From Phycisphaera sp. (GTDB lineage Bacteria; Planctomycetota; Phycisphaerae; Phycisphaerales; Phycisphaeraceae): a stretch of DNA of 64,000 bases. How positions within the stretch are numbered: the stretch's first letter is position 1; each line of letters opens with the position of its first letter. Made by a program: the position numbers and the translations under genes. The notes under the pieces are model-generated. The model was given only the letters and a program-made list of their open reading frames with translations, was not told where the DNA came from and did no database searches. This document shows, one piece after another, positions 16,216 to 26,488 of this stretch. The stretch is from positions 124,001-188,000 of the forward strand of contig WGMF01000028.1 of NCBI GenBank assembly GCA_016125215.1, read 5' to 3'.

Positions 16216-17022
16216 TCAGTTGCGCCTCGCTCGCCGACCGAACACAACACACGAAAGCAACGTCACAGCCACAGCCGCCGAGGGTTCGGGGATCGGTGCG
16301 GGCGACCCCTCAAGAACACGGAAGTTCGTGAATGTCGCGCTGGCGGTGCCCCCCAACCAGCCCTCACTGCGGAGGAAAAACGAGACGAGCAGGTCGGTGT
16401 CGTTCCAGAGATTTTGCAGGCCGGTGAAGGTGTTGGTGGCCGACGGGCTGGCTGCGCCTTGCGTGGCGGAGGCACCGACGGTGATGTCGCCGGTGGCTGA
16501 GTCGTAAGACACAAAGAACGAACCCTGGGACGTGGCTGCCAGAGGCAGAACCAGTGGGGATTGATTGGCGTCGTTGACACGTGCAGCCCCGCCGAATGAT
16601 CCATAGGGCGAACCGTTCAAAAAAACCACCGCCACGCCGGCGGAGTTCATCCCGTCACGGTCTTCGCCGATGCCAAAGCCCAGCCCCAGCACACCCGTTG
16701 CGCCGGTGGCGGTGAACCCGAAGTCGATCGCGACGCTCAGGTCCGATGAGGGATCGAAGCTGTAGCCCGAGGTCGATGTCGCGGGGGTCTGGCCGTTCAC
16801 GGTTTGATAGCCAATGTCCGTGCCCGATGCGACAGGCGTGTTGCCGGCGTTGAGTGTGGCGCTCGACGGGGAGAGGGTCGAGGTAAAGCCCGCAGCCGGC
16901 GGGTCCTGAACCTCTGTCCAGGTGCTCAGGTCCGTGATCGCGGCTCGTGCGGGCCAAGCCAGGCAGATCACGGCCAGAATCACCGCCAATAGGTTTACGT
17001 TGCTGCGCAGAGTGATTTTCAC
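16216..17022 (-). CDS. PEP-CTERM sorted secreted protein
   Basis: The 268-residue protein has a signal peptide (hydrophobic core LLAVILAVICLAW, cleavage near ARA-AI, about residue 27) and a beta-rich, Gly/Ser/Thr-rich body of the kind seen in surface proteins. It ends with the PEP-CTERM tripartite signal: IPEPSA, a hydrophobic helix AVTLLSCVVFG and a basic end RRARRN. Such tails are cleaved by an exosortase and direct the protein to the cell surface or matrix. The start is GTG 17022, with GGAGA eight bases upstream. It follows atpA in the same direction but is unrelated to it. The function of the body domain is unknown. Confidence 0.85.
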   Translation of the reverse strand: MKITLRSNVNLLAVILAVICLAWPARAAITDLSTWTEVQDPPAAGFTSTLSPSSATLNAGNTPVASGTDIGYQTVNGQTPATSTSGYSFDPSSDLSVAIDFGFTATGATGVLGLGFGIGEDRDGMNSAGVAVVFLNGSPYGSFGGAARVNDANQSPLVLPLAATSQGSFFVSYDSATGDITVGASATQGAASPSATNTFTGLQNLWNDTDLLVSFFLRSEGWLGGTASATFTNFRVLEGSPAPIPEPSAAVAVTLLSCVVFGRRARRN

Positions 17023-17166
17023 GGGGTCTTTCTCCAAGATAGGACACCCAACCGCAGCCACAATCATAAATCATGGCCGACGTAAAGCAAGGGATTTTTA
17101 CGGTTTTTCAGGCCGTGCGTAAACACTCACCGCTTGCACTGGAGCAACTGGGCCTCACTGGCCCGA

Positions 17167-18714
<1,548 letters not shown>

Positions 18715-18732
18715 GGTTTGCTCCAAGGCATT

Positions 18733-18876
18733 TAGCCGCAGATGAACGCGGATGAACGCAGATGCTCATCCAATCAATCACCGTCTTGGCTCATATTGCG
18801 ATCTGTTCTAAAACCTCATGGATGTTACCGGGGTCAATACGAACTTCAGTTCCCTATCTGCGTTCATCTGCGGCTA
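18733..18876. repeat. Modular inverted repeat between atpH and atpA
   Basis: TAGCCGCAGATGAACGCGGA starts at 18733 and its inverse ends TCTGCGGCTA at 18876. The right end contains the TAG stop codon of atpH. The element occupies the whole atpH-atpA gap inside one operon, so it must be transcribed as a long hairpin in the atp mRNA. Confidence 0.85.
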
Positions 18877-19467
18877 GATCTGGGCCGCTTGTTCGCGGGC
18901 CTTGGCGCGGCCCTGGTTGATGAGTTTTTGTTTGATGATCTCCAGTTGCGTGGCGACCGAGCCGTCGTAGATTTCGTCGGCGACGCGGAGTTTCAGGCCG
19001 CCGATGAGCTTTTCGTCCACGTGCGTCCGCAGCAGAATCTTCCTGTTGAGCACGCCGCCGACGCGCTCGGTGATGCGCCGCTGGGATTCGTCGTCGATGG
19101 CCGAGGCGCCATACGCATCCACCTCGACCTCGCCGTGCTCCTGCTCGACAAGCTGGACAAACGCGTCCGCAACACCCGAAAGTTCATCGAAGCGGTCGCG
19201 CTGGACAAGCACTAAAACAAACCGCAGCATCAGGTCGCTGACCTTGCCCTCGAAGATTTTCCGTGCGGAGTCCAGGCGGCCGTGCATCGGGATGATTCGG
19301 CTCGAAAGCAGCTTCACGATGTCGGGCGTGTCGGTGACGAACCGGCGAAGCTCGGAGACCTCCTGTGCCACCGCGTCAAGCTGGCCGGCCGAGGTGGCCA
19401 GATCGAACAACGCCTTGGCGTAGGCGCGCTCCATCCGACTGAACAGGCCGCTTCGTTTTTCGCTCAT
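18874..19467 (-). CDS. atpH: F-type ATP synthase subunit delta
   Basis: This 197-residue protein is the F1 delta subunit that joins the F1 head to the peripheral stalk. It has the N-terminal six-helix segment (ERAYAKALFDLATSAGQLD), the central helices, and a C-terminal region close to the family signature around GGLKLRVADEIYDGSVATQLE. Length is slightly above the usual 175-185. The start ATG 19467 has TGGAG upstream. Its TAG stop is formed by the end of the downstream repeat element. Confidence 0.93.
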   Translation of the reverse strand: MSEKRSGLFSRMERAYAKALFDLATSAGQLDAVAQEVSELRRFVTDTPDIVKLLSSRIIPMHGRLDSARKIFEGKVSDLMLRFVLVLVQRDRFDELSGVADAFVQLVEQEHGEVEVDAYGASAIDDESQRRITERVGGVLNRKILLRTHVDEKLIGGLKLRVADEIYDGSVATQLEIIKQKLINQGRAKAREQAAQI

Positions 19468-19516
19468 GGCTGACTCCAGTTGCCGATCGTCGCTTCAAAC
19501 ATCAATCCATTTTCAC

Positions 19517-19680
19517 CACAGAGGACACAGAGAGCACAGAGCAAGGCAGTGATCCGCAGATGACACAGATAAAGAACATTTCGAATCGTTCTTTGATTTT
19601 GTTTTCATCTTCTTCATCTGCGACATCTGCGGATATCTCTTCTTCCTGGTTTTCTCTGTGATCTCTGTGTCCTCTGTGTT
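19517..19680. repeat. Nested modular inverted repeat (ACAGAG outer, GCAGAT inner) between atpF and atpH
   Basis: Outer arms CACAGAGGACACAGAGAGCA at 19517 and the inverse ending at 19680; inner arms with GCAGATGACACAGAT near 19556 and its inverse near 19612. The nesting order is opposite to the element at 7569. It fills the 237-base atpF-atpH gap within the operon. Confidence 0.85.
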
Positions 19681-19704
19681 TAATTCCTAACATCCTGCCG
19701 GGGT

Positions 19705-20298
19705 TTACCCCTTGAACTCGCCAAGGACTTCCTGGACAAGTTGGCGGTGGTCTTCTTCCTTGACCTCGCGCTTGAGGACTCGCGAGGCGATCTGCGTGCT
19801 GATGACCGCGGCCTGCTGGTAGATCTCATTCAGCGCGGTCTCTTTGGCAAACTTGATCTCGTTGGTCGAGCGCTGTCGCAGGGCGTCGATCTCCTTGCGG
19901 GCGTCCTCTTCAATGCGCGAGGCGGTCTTCTGGGCGTCCTTGCGGGCTTCGTCGATCAGCTCGGCGGCCTTCTGTTGAGCGGCGGCGAGCTGCGCTTCGA
20001 GTTGCTTGAGCTTCTCCGCGGCGTCTCGGTTGGATTTCTCCGCGGCTTCGAGGTCGGCCTTGATCTTGCCCTCACGGTCCTGAAGGCCCTTGAGGATCGG
20101 CCCCCAGGCCAGCCTGTAAAGCACGGCAAAAAGCAGGACGAACACGATCACGGCCGCGACCGACTGCATGATCGTGCCGGCAAAAAGCGAGGGTTCGGCG
20201 GAGTGCTCGCCACCGTGCTCGGCGTCGGCGGCATACGCGGTGGCGGTCGTGGCCAGAGCCACCATCAAGGGGAAGATGCGGGAGCATGTGCGATTCAT
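19705..20298 (-). CDS. atpF: F-type ATP synthase subunit b
   Basis: Subunit b forms the peripheral stalk. The 197-residue protein has a hydrophobic N-terminus (SRIFPLMVALATTATAYAAD) that looks like a cleavable signal peptide, a polar His/Glu stretch, the membrane helix (about 43-63) and a long charged helix (about 75-185) rich in Ala, Lys and Glu that is typical of the dimerising stalk. The start ATG 20298 follows AGGACA. The extra N-terminal leader makes it longer than the usual 155-175 residues. Confidence 0.93.
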   Translation of the reverse strand: MNRTCSRIFPLMVALATTATAYAADAEHGGEHSAEPSLFAGTIMQSVAAVIVFVLLFAVLYRLAWGPILKGLQDREGKIKADLEAAEKSNRDAAEKLKQLEAQLAAAQQKAAELIDEARKDAQKTASRIEEDARKEIDALRQRSTNEIKFAKETALNEIYQQAAVISTQIASRVLKREVKEEDHRQLVQEVLGEFKG

Positions 20299-20412
20299 GG
20301 GTCGTGTCCTTGCGAGCGGTCAAGAGGTCTTCGTGAATGCGTCGGCCTGTGCCGGTGGGTCGTGAGGTTGCTCGGCCCACGGGCACACGGCCGGGCCGTG
20401 TGCTTGAGATTG

Positions 20413-20745
20413 TCAGCGGAGGAACGGGATGAGCAGCGCGAAGAAGGTGAAGCCTTCGATGAGCGCCGCGGAGAGCAGCATGGAGGTGAAGATACGTCCG
20501 CCGGCCTCGGGCTGACGGGCGATGGACTCGACCGCGGACGAACCGATGTTGCCGATGCCTTTTGCGGCACCGATGACGATCAGGCCCGCGCCAAGGCTCA
20601 CGCCGATGGCCAGACCCGCGTCGCCGCCGGGGATCACAAAGAAACCGCCGGTCGCGGTTTCGTGAGCCGCGGCCTCCTGCGCCATGACCGGGCTGACGAT
20701 GCACAGCACCGAGAGCACAGCCCCAAGAACCAGAAACTTCTTCAT
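20413..20745 (-). CDS. atpE: F-type ATP synthase subunit c
   Basis: Subunit c builds the rotating membrane ring. The 110-residue product has an N-terminal signal-peptide-like segment ending MAQ-EA (about residue 23), a first helix GLAIGVSLGAGLIVIGAAKGIG, the polar loop with ARQPEAGG, and a second helix with the ion-binding Glu in AALIEGFTFFALLI. The first helix lacks the Gln used by Na+-binding rings, so a proton-coupled ring is more likely. The start at ATG 20745 has AGGAGTCC upstream. The frame is open for a long way upstream, but only the ATG at 20745 fits. Confidence 0.95.
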   Translation of the reverse strand: MKKFLVLGAVLSVLCIVSPVMAQEAAAHETATGGFFVIPGGDAGLAIGVSLGAGLIVIGAAKGIGNIGSSAVESIARQPEAGGRIFTSMLLSAALIEGFTFFALLIPFLR

Positions 20746-20869
20746 AACAGGACTCCTGACTTTGACACGGTGGGCGTCGTGTCGGTTTGGACCCCGCCCT
20801 CGCGGGTCTTCCGGTCGCCCCACTCGGCCGGCTACGGGGTGGATGGATCTCGTGTAACACCGATCCGCG

Positions 20870-21841
20870 TCAGTGCGAACCGGCGATGTTCGTCTCCTTG
20901 AGCGCCACGTCGTCCATCGCCAGCGCGTCGTGCGGGTGGACGTGGACCCCGTGGTCGTGGGTTTCGTGTTCGTCGTGCTCGTCGTGCTCGTGGACCACAA
21001 GCTGGCCCAGGAACAGGCACGTGAGGAACGTGAAGATATACGCCTGGATAAAAGCGACAAGGACTTCGAGGAGGTTGATCCCCGCGGCCCCGAGGATCGA
21101 GATGATCGCCACCGGCGAACCGCCGCCAACACCTAGCGCCTTGAGCACCGGGCCGACGAACGAAAGCAGCACCGCAATCACGAGGTGCCCGCCGGTCATG
21201 TTGGCAAAGAGCCGGATCGCCAGTGCGAAGGGCTTGATGAGCGTGCCCATGATCTCGACGGGGACCATGATGATCCACATGAACCACGGCGCCCCGCCGG
21301 TGAGGTGCTTGAGGTAGCCCAGGGGGTTTTTGATGAAAGCGGTGGTGTTGTAGAAAAGGAAGGCGACGATGGCCAAAGCGCCCGTGACCCAGATGGACTG
21401 CGTCGCGGTGCCGCCGATGCCGTGACCGTGGTGCCCGATCTCGACGCCGACGAGTTGGCCGATCAGGGCGGTCAGGTCGAGGATTGGGATCAGGCCCATG
21501 AGGTTGCAGACGAGAATGAACCAGAAAAAGGTCCAGAGCACGGGGGTGTATTTGTCGGTCTCTTCACCCAGAACGCCGCGGAAGACCTCTTCACGGAGAT
21601 AGACACAGACGGATTCGACGAGATTGGCCAGCAGGCCCTGCGAGCGGAAGTCGTCGAGTGTGCGGTGCTTGCCGGTCTGGATTTTCCGGGCAGCGGGGAC
21701 GACGAGCAAGAGCGTCACGATCGCGCCGAGCACGAGCATGACGGTGACATTGCTCACGACCCACAGGCCGTTGATGACAACGAGCGGCTTATCCGTGACG
21801 TGCTCGACGGGGCTGGCAGCGAGTGTGAGGATCGGTTGCAT
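20870..21841 (-). CDS. atpB: F-type ATP synthase subunit a
   Basis: Subunit a provides the ion half-channels of F0. The 323-residue protein has at least five membrane helices and the family's key segment KPFALAIRLFANMTGGHLVI with the essential Arg (about residue 222), followed by the final helix pair. It is longer than average because of a His/Asp/Glu-rich C-terminal tail (VVHEHDEHDEHETHDHG) that may bind metal or be simply acidic. The start ATG 21841 overlaps the TGA of atpI by one base (TGATG) and has GGAGG upstream, which decides it over an ATG six codons earlier. Confidence 0.95.
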   Translation of the reverse strand: MQPILTLAASPVEHVTDKPLVVINGLWVVSNVTVMLVLGAIVTLLLVVPAARKIQTGKHRTLDDFRSQGLLANLVESVCVYLREEVFRGVLGEETDKYTPVLWTFFWFILVCNLMGLIPILDLTALIGQLVGVEIGHHGHGIGGTATQSIWVTGALAIVAFLFYNTTAFIKNPLGYLKHLTGGAPWFMWIIMVPVEIMGTLIKPFALAIRLFANMTGGHLVIAVLLSFVGPVLKALGVGGGSPVAIISILGAAGINLLEVLVAFIQAYIFTFLTCLFLGQLVVHEHDEHDEHETHDHGVHVHPHDALAMDDVALKETNIAGSH

Positions 21842-22338
21842 CAAGCCGGGGCCTCCCATGCGGCGGTCGGGCTGGACTGGCCCACCGTCTTGTTGTCAGC
21901 GATCAAAAAATCCTTGGCCCAGAGGTATCGGCCGACCAGCGAGACCTCGACAAACAGCAGCGGGACATACATCACCGCCATGGTCAACGCGATGGGCTGC
22001 ATCGGCAGCTTGGTTGTGTAACGGGCGACGAGGAACGACCCGAGGCAGAGGACCATCCGCAGGCCCATGCCCATGAAGTAGCCCGCGACGGTGGGCATCA
22101 CGCCCATCGGCCCGAGCAGGTAGACCGGCAGCAACGCAAGTAGCGAGGTCAGCACCACGAGCACCGCCACACCGGAGACGAGTGCAGCGACGGCGGGCTG
22201 GCCTTGAGCGGGCGTGTACGTGTTTGAGAGGATACCCCAAGCGATCGCACAGCAGGCCCCGGCCGTGAGCGTGAGCCAGCCGATGGCACGGGCGAGTGCG
22301 AAGGTCGGCTGGGGGGTTGGGGTCGTTGACGGGGTCAT
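21841..22338 (-). CDS. atpI: AtpI-like ATP synthase operon membrane protein
   Basis: A 165-residue protein with four membrane helices (about 15-35, 45-72, 78-100, 115-135) lies between the AtpZ-like and AtpB genes, where atpI normally sits. AtpI helps assemble the c-ring and is poorly conserved, so the call is by position and topology. Its stop overlaps the atpB start by one base, indicating translational coupling. The ATG at 22338 lies eleven bases after the atpZ stop and has no strong ribosome site. Confidence 0.7.
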   Translation of the reverse strand: MTPSTTPTPQPTFALARAIGWLTLTAGACCAIAWGILSNTYTPAQGQPAVAALVSGVAVLVVLTSLLALLPVYLLGPMGVMPTVAGYFMGMGLRMVLCLGSFLVARYTTKLPMQPIALTMAVMYVPLLFVEVSLVGRYLWAKDFLIADNKTVGQSSPTAAWEAPA

Positions 22339-22349
22339 CTAATCAGGTG

Positions 22350-22613
22350 TTAGTCGAAGCTGCGTTTGCCGATGCGGTAGAGTTTGTAGGTCGAACCGAT
22401 GACGCCGATGGCCATGCCGACGATCAACAGCCAGGGCTTGGTATCGAACAGACCGTCGAGCCACCATCCCAGTGCGGTGAGGGCGATCACCGTCAGGCCA
22501 ACTTCCATCCCCGCGCCGGCCAAGGCCCAGGGGTTAAACGGACGGTCCTGCTTGCCCGTGGGCTTCGTGGTCCTGTTATTGCCCGAGGGTTTCCCAGACG
22601 GGTCGGGCGTCAC
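22350..22613 (-). CDS. AtpZ/AtpI-family ATP synthase accessory protein
   Basis: This 87-residue protein has a polar N-terminus rich in Lys, Thr and Asn and then two membrane helices (about 30-52 and 58-77) with the family-like segment GWWLDGLFDTKPWLLIVGMAIG. Proteins of this family sit at the head of many F0F1 operons and may aid assembly or Mg2+/Ca2+ import. The start is GTG 22613 with AGGAGCTCTC directly upstream. It is the first gene of the leftward operon; the AT-richer DNA from 22620 to 22700 probably holds the operon promoter, but no clear -35/-10 pair was seen. Confidence 0.85.
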   Translation of the reverse strand: MTPDPSGKPSGNNRTTKPTGKQDRPFNPWALAGAGMEVGLTVIALTALGWWLDGLFDTKPWLLIVGMAIGVIGSTYKLYRIGKRSFD

Positions 22614-22831
22614 GAGAGCTCCTGTCTTAAGTCATTCTAGAACAGTCGATTAATTTATCGATGCGTGATCGAGGTCTTCCTTTTTCCCGTCCGAAAAAAT
22701 CCCGATTGAACGCGATGGACGCTGCCATTAATAGGAACCTAGACCACCCTCGTCTCGGGGCGGGCAGAGGATAGAGGGCGTTTGCGGATGTGTCAACCGA
22801 GCCGGGGGGGTGATTCAGGCGCATTGCCGAT

Positions 22832-24862
22832 CTATTTATCAAAGCCCTCGATCGCGTGTTGGAGGTCGATCAGGGCCAGCAAGGTCATGGCGCTGGGGCT
22901 TAGGGTCAGGCGGTTGTCCCACAACGCGCTGCGGACGCCGCCGAGGGCCAGTGGGGTGTTGCGGACGTAGAAGCACGAAGGTGCGTCGTAGGTGAGTTGT
23001 GCGAGGAATCGTGCGCCCAGGCCCGCGCCGAGCAGGCAGGTGACACGGTCGTCAAACGGGATGACGCCGGGCTGTTGGAGGAGCGTGGCCCAGAGCCAGA
23101 CGAAGCGTGCGGTGTTCCAGTCGGGCCAGGGCATGGACGAGCCGGCCACGGGCTGGAGGTCGACGCCGCCGACCACGTCGGTTGACCCCTGTTCTGCGGT
23201 GAGCGGCGGGCGGACCTGTTTGGCAAGCAGGGCTTCGGACAGGCTGCGCAGTTCGAGCGATCGCTGGGTGTAGAGCTTGTGCATTGTGTCGCTTGTGCCG
23301 GGGTCGAGGCGTGCGACGGTGAAATGCGCCATGGCGATCCAAGGCAGTTGAGAGACGCGCTGTCCCGGCGCGGTGGAAGCCCAGAGCTTGTCGAGCGATT
23401 CGCCCAGCGTGAACCAGAGCTTTTCGTCCCGGCTGCGTTCGTAGGCCTTGGCCAGGGCCGCCAGGATGATGGCCTGCGTCGGGGAGCCGATGGGTTGGCC
23501 GTGGTCCGTGAACTGGCTTTCGTTGTCACGCAAGGCAAGGAGTCGTGCGGTGAGCGTTTCGACGCGCTGCTGCGGTGCGGCGCCCAGGGGCGATTCGAGG
23601 CTGGCCAAAAGCAACAGCGCATCGGTGGCCGGCTCGGGCTGGGCGTCGAGGGCCAGGCGTCTTTTCTCGAGTGTTTTGGACACCCGAGTGTAGGCGTCGA
23701 TGAACCGCTGGAGGTTGCCTGGTTGTGTCGCATCGGCTTTGAGCTGGTTGATGCGTCGGGCTACAGCGTAGAGCCAGAGCGCGGCGTCGGCGTCCGGCGC
23801 GGTGACGGGGTCGAAGGTGTCCGACGTGGGGTGGAAGGTCCCGACGAGTGAGCCGTCTTCCCGGACGAGCGCCAGCAGGTGGTCGGCGACGTGCCGGATG
23901 AGCCAATCGACGGTGGGCAGGTCGAGCGCCACGGGGGGCAGGAGGACGTTGCCGCGCACGAGCTGGGTTGCGGGCAGGTCCTGGGCGGGTCTAACCCTTT
24001 GTAAGGTATCGAAGCGACCCAGCCAGAGTGAGGGGTCCTGCCAGACGCCCTGGTTGGGGTCCTGCAGCGCGGTCGCGGCGTAGCCCACGTCGTGGAGCAT
24101 GCCCGCCCACTGGCCCATGAGGGATTGGTTCATTGCCAGGGCCGACCCCGGCCAGACCACTGCCCGAAGAAGCGGGGAGCCCTCCTGTTGACGCAGCGCG
24201 ACAAGCCCGTGGGCATACGGTGAGCCCGCCACCATGAGTTGCTTCTCGAGGCCATCGAGTCCCATGCCCGCCGGCGGCCGGGGCAGGGCCTGGAGGTTGT
24301 AAGCCAGTTGCACGTCGACCAGCGTTGACGACGCCAGGCTGCGCACACGGGCTTCGACGCTTTCGAGACTCACCGGTTGGCCTGTGCGCTCAGCCCCGCG
24401 CAATTCCGACTCCCGCGCTGCTGCGTTGAGCTGCTTGAGCGCGGACGCCAGGGCCGACTCGGTCAACGCACCCAGGTCCGTCGGCAATCCCGACATCACG
24501 ATCGGCTCGCTCAGCCAGGCATCGCCGGTGGCCAAAGTCATCCCAAGCCAGCGCAGCGTCACACGGACGCCGACGACCCCGGTGACCTGCTGGGTATGGC
24601 CGTCGACCTCACGCTCCCGCCCCGCCGCGACATCCGACACCGCCGACTCGACACGGTCGAAGCACCATCGCACATGAGAGGCGTCGGGCAAGGGGGCCTT
24701 GAGCTGCGCGGGTTCCTGGGCGTGCAACTCAAAACACAACAGGCCCATGCAGATGACCACAAAAGAGGGGGCCAAGGTGTTGACCCTACGCCACAGCCGA
24801 CCCTGTCCCGTGTTGCCCCGACGCCACATCCCGAACCCCCGGCAGTTGGAGGTTGAATGCAT
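22832..24862 (-). CDS. Secreted protein of unknown function, mainly alpha-helical
   Basis: The 676-residue protein has a signal peptide (hydrophobic core SFVVICMGLLCFELHAQ, cleavage near residue 50 of this start). The mature part is largely helical with repeated motifs of the kind DADAALWLYAVARRINQL and ILAALAKAYERSRDEKLW, reminiscent of alpha/alpha-toroid folds in glycosidases and terpene cyclases, but no catalytic motif is recognised. Two starts are plausible, ATG 24862 and ATG 24829; neither has a clear ribosome site. Further upstream the frame overlaps a convincing small gene on the other strand, so longer versions are unlikely. The neighbours are unrelated (atp operon, a lipoprotein). 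Confidence 0.7.
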   Translation of the reverse strand: MHSTSNCRGFGMWRRGNTGQGRLWRRVNTLAPSFVVICMGLLCFELHAQEPAQLKAPLPDASHVRWCFDRVESAVSDVAAGREREVDGHTQQVTGVVGVRVTLRWLGMTLATGDAWLSEPIVMSGLPTDLGALTESALASALKQLNAAARESELRGAERTGQPVSLESVEARVRSLASSTLVDVQLAYNLQALPRPPAGMGLDGLEKQLMVAGSPYAHGLVALRQQEGSPLLRAVVWPGSALAMNQSLMGQWAGMLHDVGYAATALQDPNQGVWQDPSLWLGRFDTLQRVRPAQDLPATQLVRGNVLLPPVALDLPTVDWLIRHVADHLLALVREDGSLVGTFHPTSDTFDPVTAPDADAALWLYAVARRINQLKADATQPGNLQRFIDAYTRVSKTLEKRRLALDAQPEPATDALLLLASLESPLGAAPQQRVETLTARLLALRDNESQFTDHGQPIGSPTQAIILAALAKAYERSRDEKLWFTLGESLDKLWASTAPGQRVSQLPWIAMAHFTVARLDPGTSDTMHKLYTQRSLELRSLSEALLAKQVRPPLTAEQGSTDVVGGVDLQPVAGSSMPWPDWNTARFVWLWATLLQQPGVIPFDDRVTCLLGAGLGARFLAQLTYDAPSCFYVRNTPLALGGVRSALWDNRLTLSPSAMTLLALIDLQHAIEGFDK

Positions 24863-24966
24863 AACAGACTTCAAGTTATTGACATTAAGTGATTTACACA
24901 TGTTCATCTTGTCGGTCCACCTCTGGCACACCCCTTGAAATAATACCGTCAGAAAGGGGAACCACC

Positions 24967-25068
24967 ATGACCGCAGTGATGACCAGAATGGGCATGACAC
25001 CCCGCCAAGTCGACCGGGCCTGGCGCATCGCGATCCTGACGCTTCTGACCTTCGCAGCCCTGTGCTGA
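24967..25068 (+). CDS. Possible 33-residue single-span membrane peptide
   Basis: ATG 24967 opens 33 codons ending in TGA, with AAGGGGA seven bases upstream. The peptide starts polar and Met-rich, has basic residues around RQVDRAWR, and ends with a hydrophobic helix IAILTLLTFAALC. An intrinsic terminator lies 85 bases after the stop, so the region 24.9-25.2 kb looks like a separate short transcript. It could be a small membrane protein gene or a small RNA with a chance ORF. No homologue is recognised. Confidence 0.45.
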   Translation: MTAVMTRMGMTPRQVDRAWRIAILTLLTFAALC

Positions 25069-25151
25069 ATCACGATCTTCGCAATGACCTGACCAGCCGT
25101 CAATAGCGCAACTTCATTTCATCGGGCCTCGACGCCCATTCCCACCCAAAC

Positions 25152-25195
25152 CCACGTCGCGTCTCCCGGAGGGGAGAGACTCGGCGTGGTTTTTT
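25152..25195 (+). terminator. Intrinsic terminator after the small ORF
   Basis: CCACGTCGCGTCTCCC pairs imperfectly with GGGAGAGACTCGGCGTGG around a four-base loop and is followed by a run of six T. It terminates rightward transcription in the gap where the only rightward candidate is the 33-codon ORF. Confidence 0.85.
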
Positions 25196-25237
25196 AATGT
25201 CTCTCCATCGAGTATCCGCTAAACGTAACCGCCCCTG

Positions 25238-26431
25238 TCACCGCCCCGACACCACGCTCTGGTCTGCCACGATCTGGATCGACTTGGCACTCTCAGCGAA
25301 CGCACCCTTGTTCGGGGCCAGCTCATCCTTCACCGTCACCTTGAGCACGTACTTGCCCGTCGGCAAATTCGCGGGCAACTTAATCAACTGCACCACGAAA
25401 AAATCCCTCCGCCTGTTCCGCGAAACATCCTCAATCTTCACCGGCTTCTCCCGCCAGATCGCCAGACCATCACTCTGGTTGTAAAGCACCACCTCCTGCT
25501 CCAACTCCACCCTGAACCCCCCGGAAGCCCCGCCCCCGGAACCCCCGGAAGTTACCCCTGCGGTGAGTGGAGCGTCGGCACTCGACAGCGTCGTAAACCG
25601 CTCGACCTCGACATACACGATCATCGCGTTCTCACGGCCCGCAATGTAACTCGTACTCTCAAATGGCTCATACACCCCATACCCCCGCACGCTTCGGCAA
25701 AGCTCGACCCGCGCAATGTCGATCGGCTCATCCCCATACGCCTGACGCAGCGCCTGCTCAGCGGTGTCGCGGTCGAGCGTCTGGTCCAACTCGACCAATC
25801 GGGCCAGCTCGTGGGTCAGTTCCATGTAACGATCCACCGCGCGGCGCTGGAGCATGGAGAGGTCCGCGGTCAGACTCGGGTCGAGGCGCTTCTGGCGATC
25901 CACCAGCGATAAGCCCACCGCCGCGATCGCTCGGTGCATCGCACTGGGGTCGTCCCGGATCACCGCGTCACGCAGGCCCGCCATCGCATCCGATCGGTCC
26001 GGGGCTTGCAAAGAAGGGTTCAATGGCGTCGTGTCCACAATTTTTTGCGATGGGACTTCCGCGACCGTCGGCGTGGTGAGCGAAGCCTGCTGCGCCCCGG
26101 CTGGCTGGGCGTTCTGGACCGCGGGGGTCGCGTCGGCAGCGGTCAGGTTTGGCGCACTGTTGGCTGACGCCTGCGACTGGCCGGTGAGCCAGATCACGTC
26201 TTGCCCCGGCGCGGTGCCCGTGTCCTGTTGCCCCGAACGCGCCAGGGCCTCGTTGAGCTGGTCCGCCTGGGCCTGGACCTGCATGGTGACATCATCCGAC
26301 CCGTTTGCCGTTGCATCGTGGCCTGATCCAAACGGATCAAACGACGAGCAGCCGGCTAAGCCGACGCAGATGCCTGCCACAACCATCATGGATAAACCGG
26401 AAGAAACGATAGACCTGTCGCGGTGTGTCAC
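25238..26431 (-). CDS. Lipoprotein of unknown function
   Basis: The 397-residue protein has a lipoprotein signal (hydrophobic MMVVAGICVGLAGC, lipobox LAGC at about residues 25-28). A low-complexity Ala/Gln/Thr linker (about 40-120) is followed by a helical segment (about 125-225) and a beta-rich C-terminal domain (about 235-390) interrupted by a Gly/Ser insert VTSGGSGGGASGG. That insert is encoded by the CCCCCGGAAGTTAC repeat word at 25541-25555, like the insert in the VWA protein. It is probably attached to the inner face of the outer membrane. I do not recognise the family. It is followed by the small-ORF unit and preceded by holA in the same direction. Confidence 0.7.
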   Translation of the reverse strand: MTHRDRSIVSSGLSMMVVAGICVGLAGCSSFDPFGSGHDATANGSDDVTMQVQAQADQLNEALARSGQQDTGTAPGQDVIWLTGQSQASANSAPNLTAADATPAVQNAQPAGAQQASLTTPTVAEVPSQKIVDTTPLNPSLQAPDRSDAMAGLRDAVIRDDPSAMHRAIAAVGLSLVDRQKRLDPSLTADLSMLQRRAVDRYMELTHELARLVELDQTLDRDTAEQALRQAYGDEPIDIARVELCRSVRGYGVYEPFESTSYIAGRENAMIVYVEVERFTTLSSADAPLTAGVTSGGSGGGASGGFRVELEQEVVLYNQSDGLAIWREKPVKIEDVSRNRRRDFFVVQLIKLPANLPTGKYVLKVTVKDELAPNKGAFAESAKSIQIVADQSVVSGR

Positions 26432-26488
26432 GATGCCTCCTGCATCTTCGAGATAGACGGCACATCCATGCGCCGCGGGGTCAAGAAA

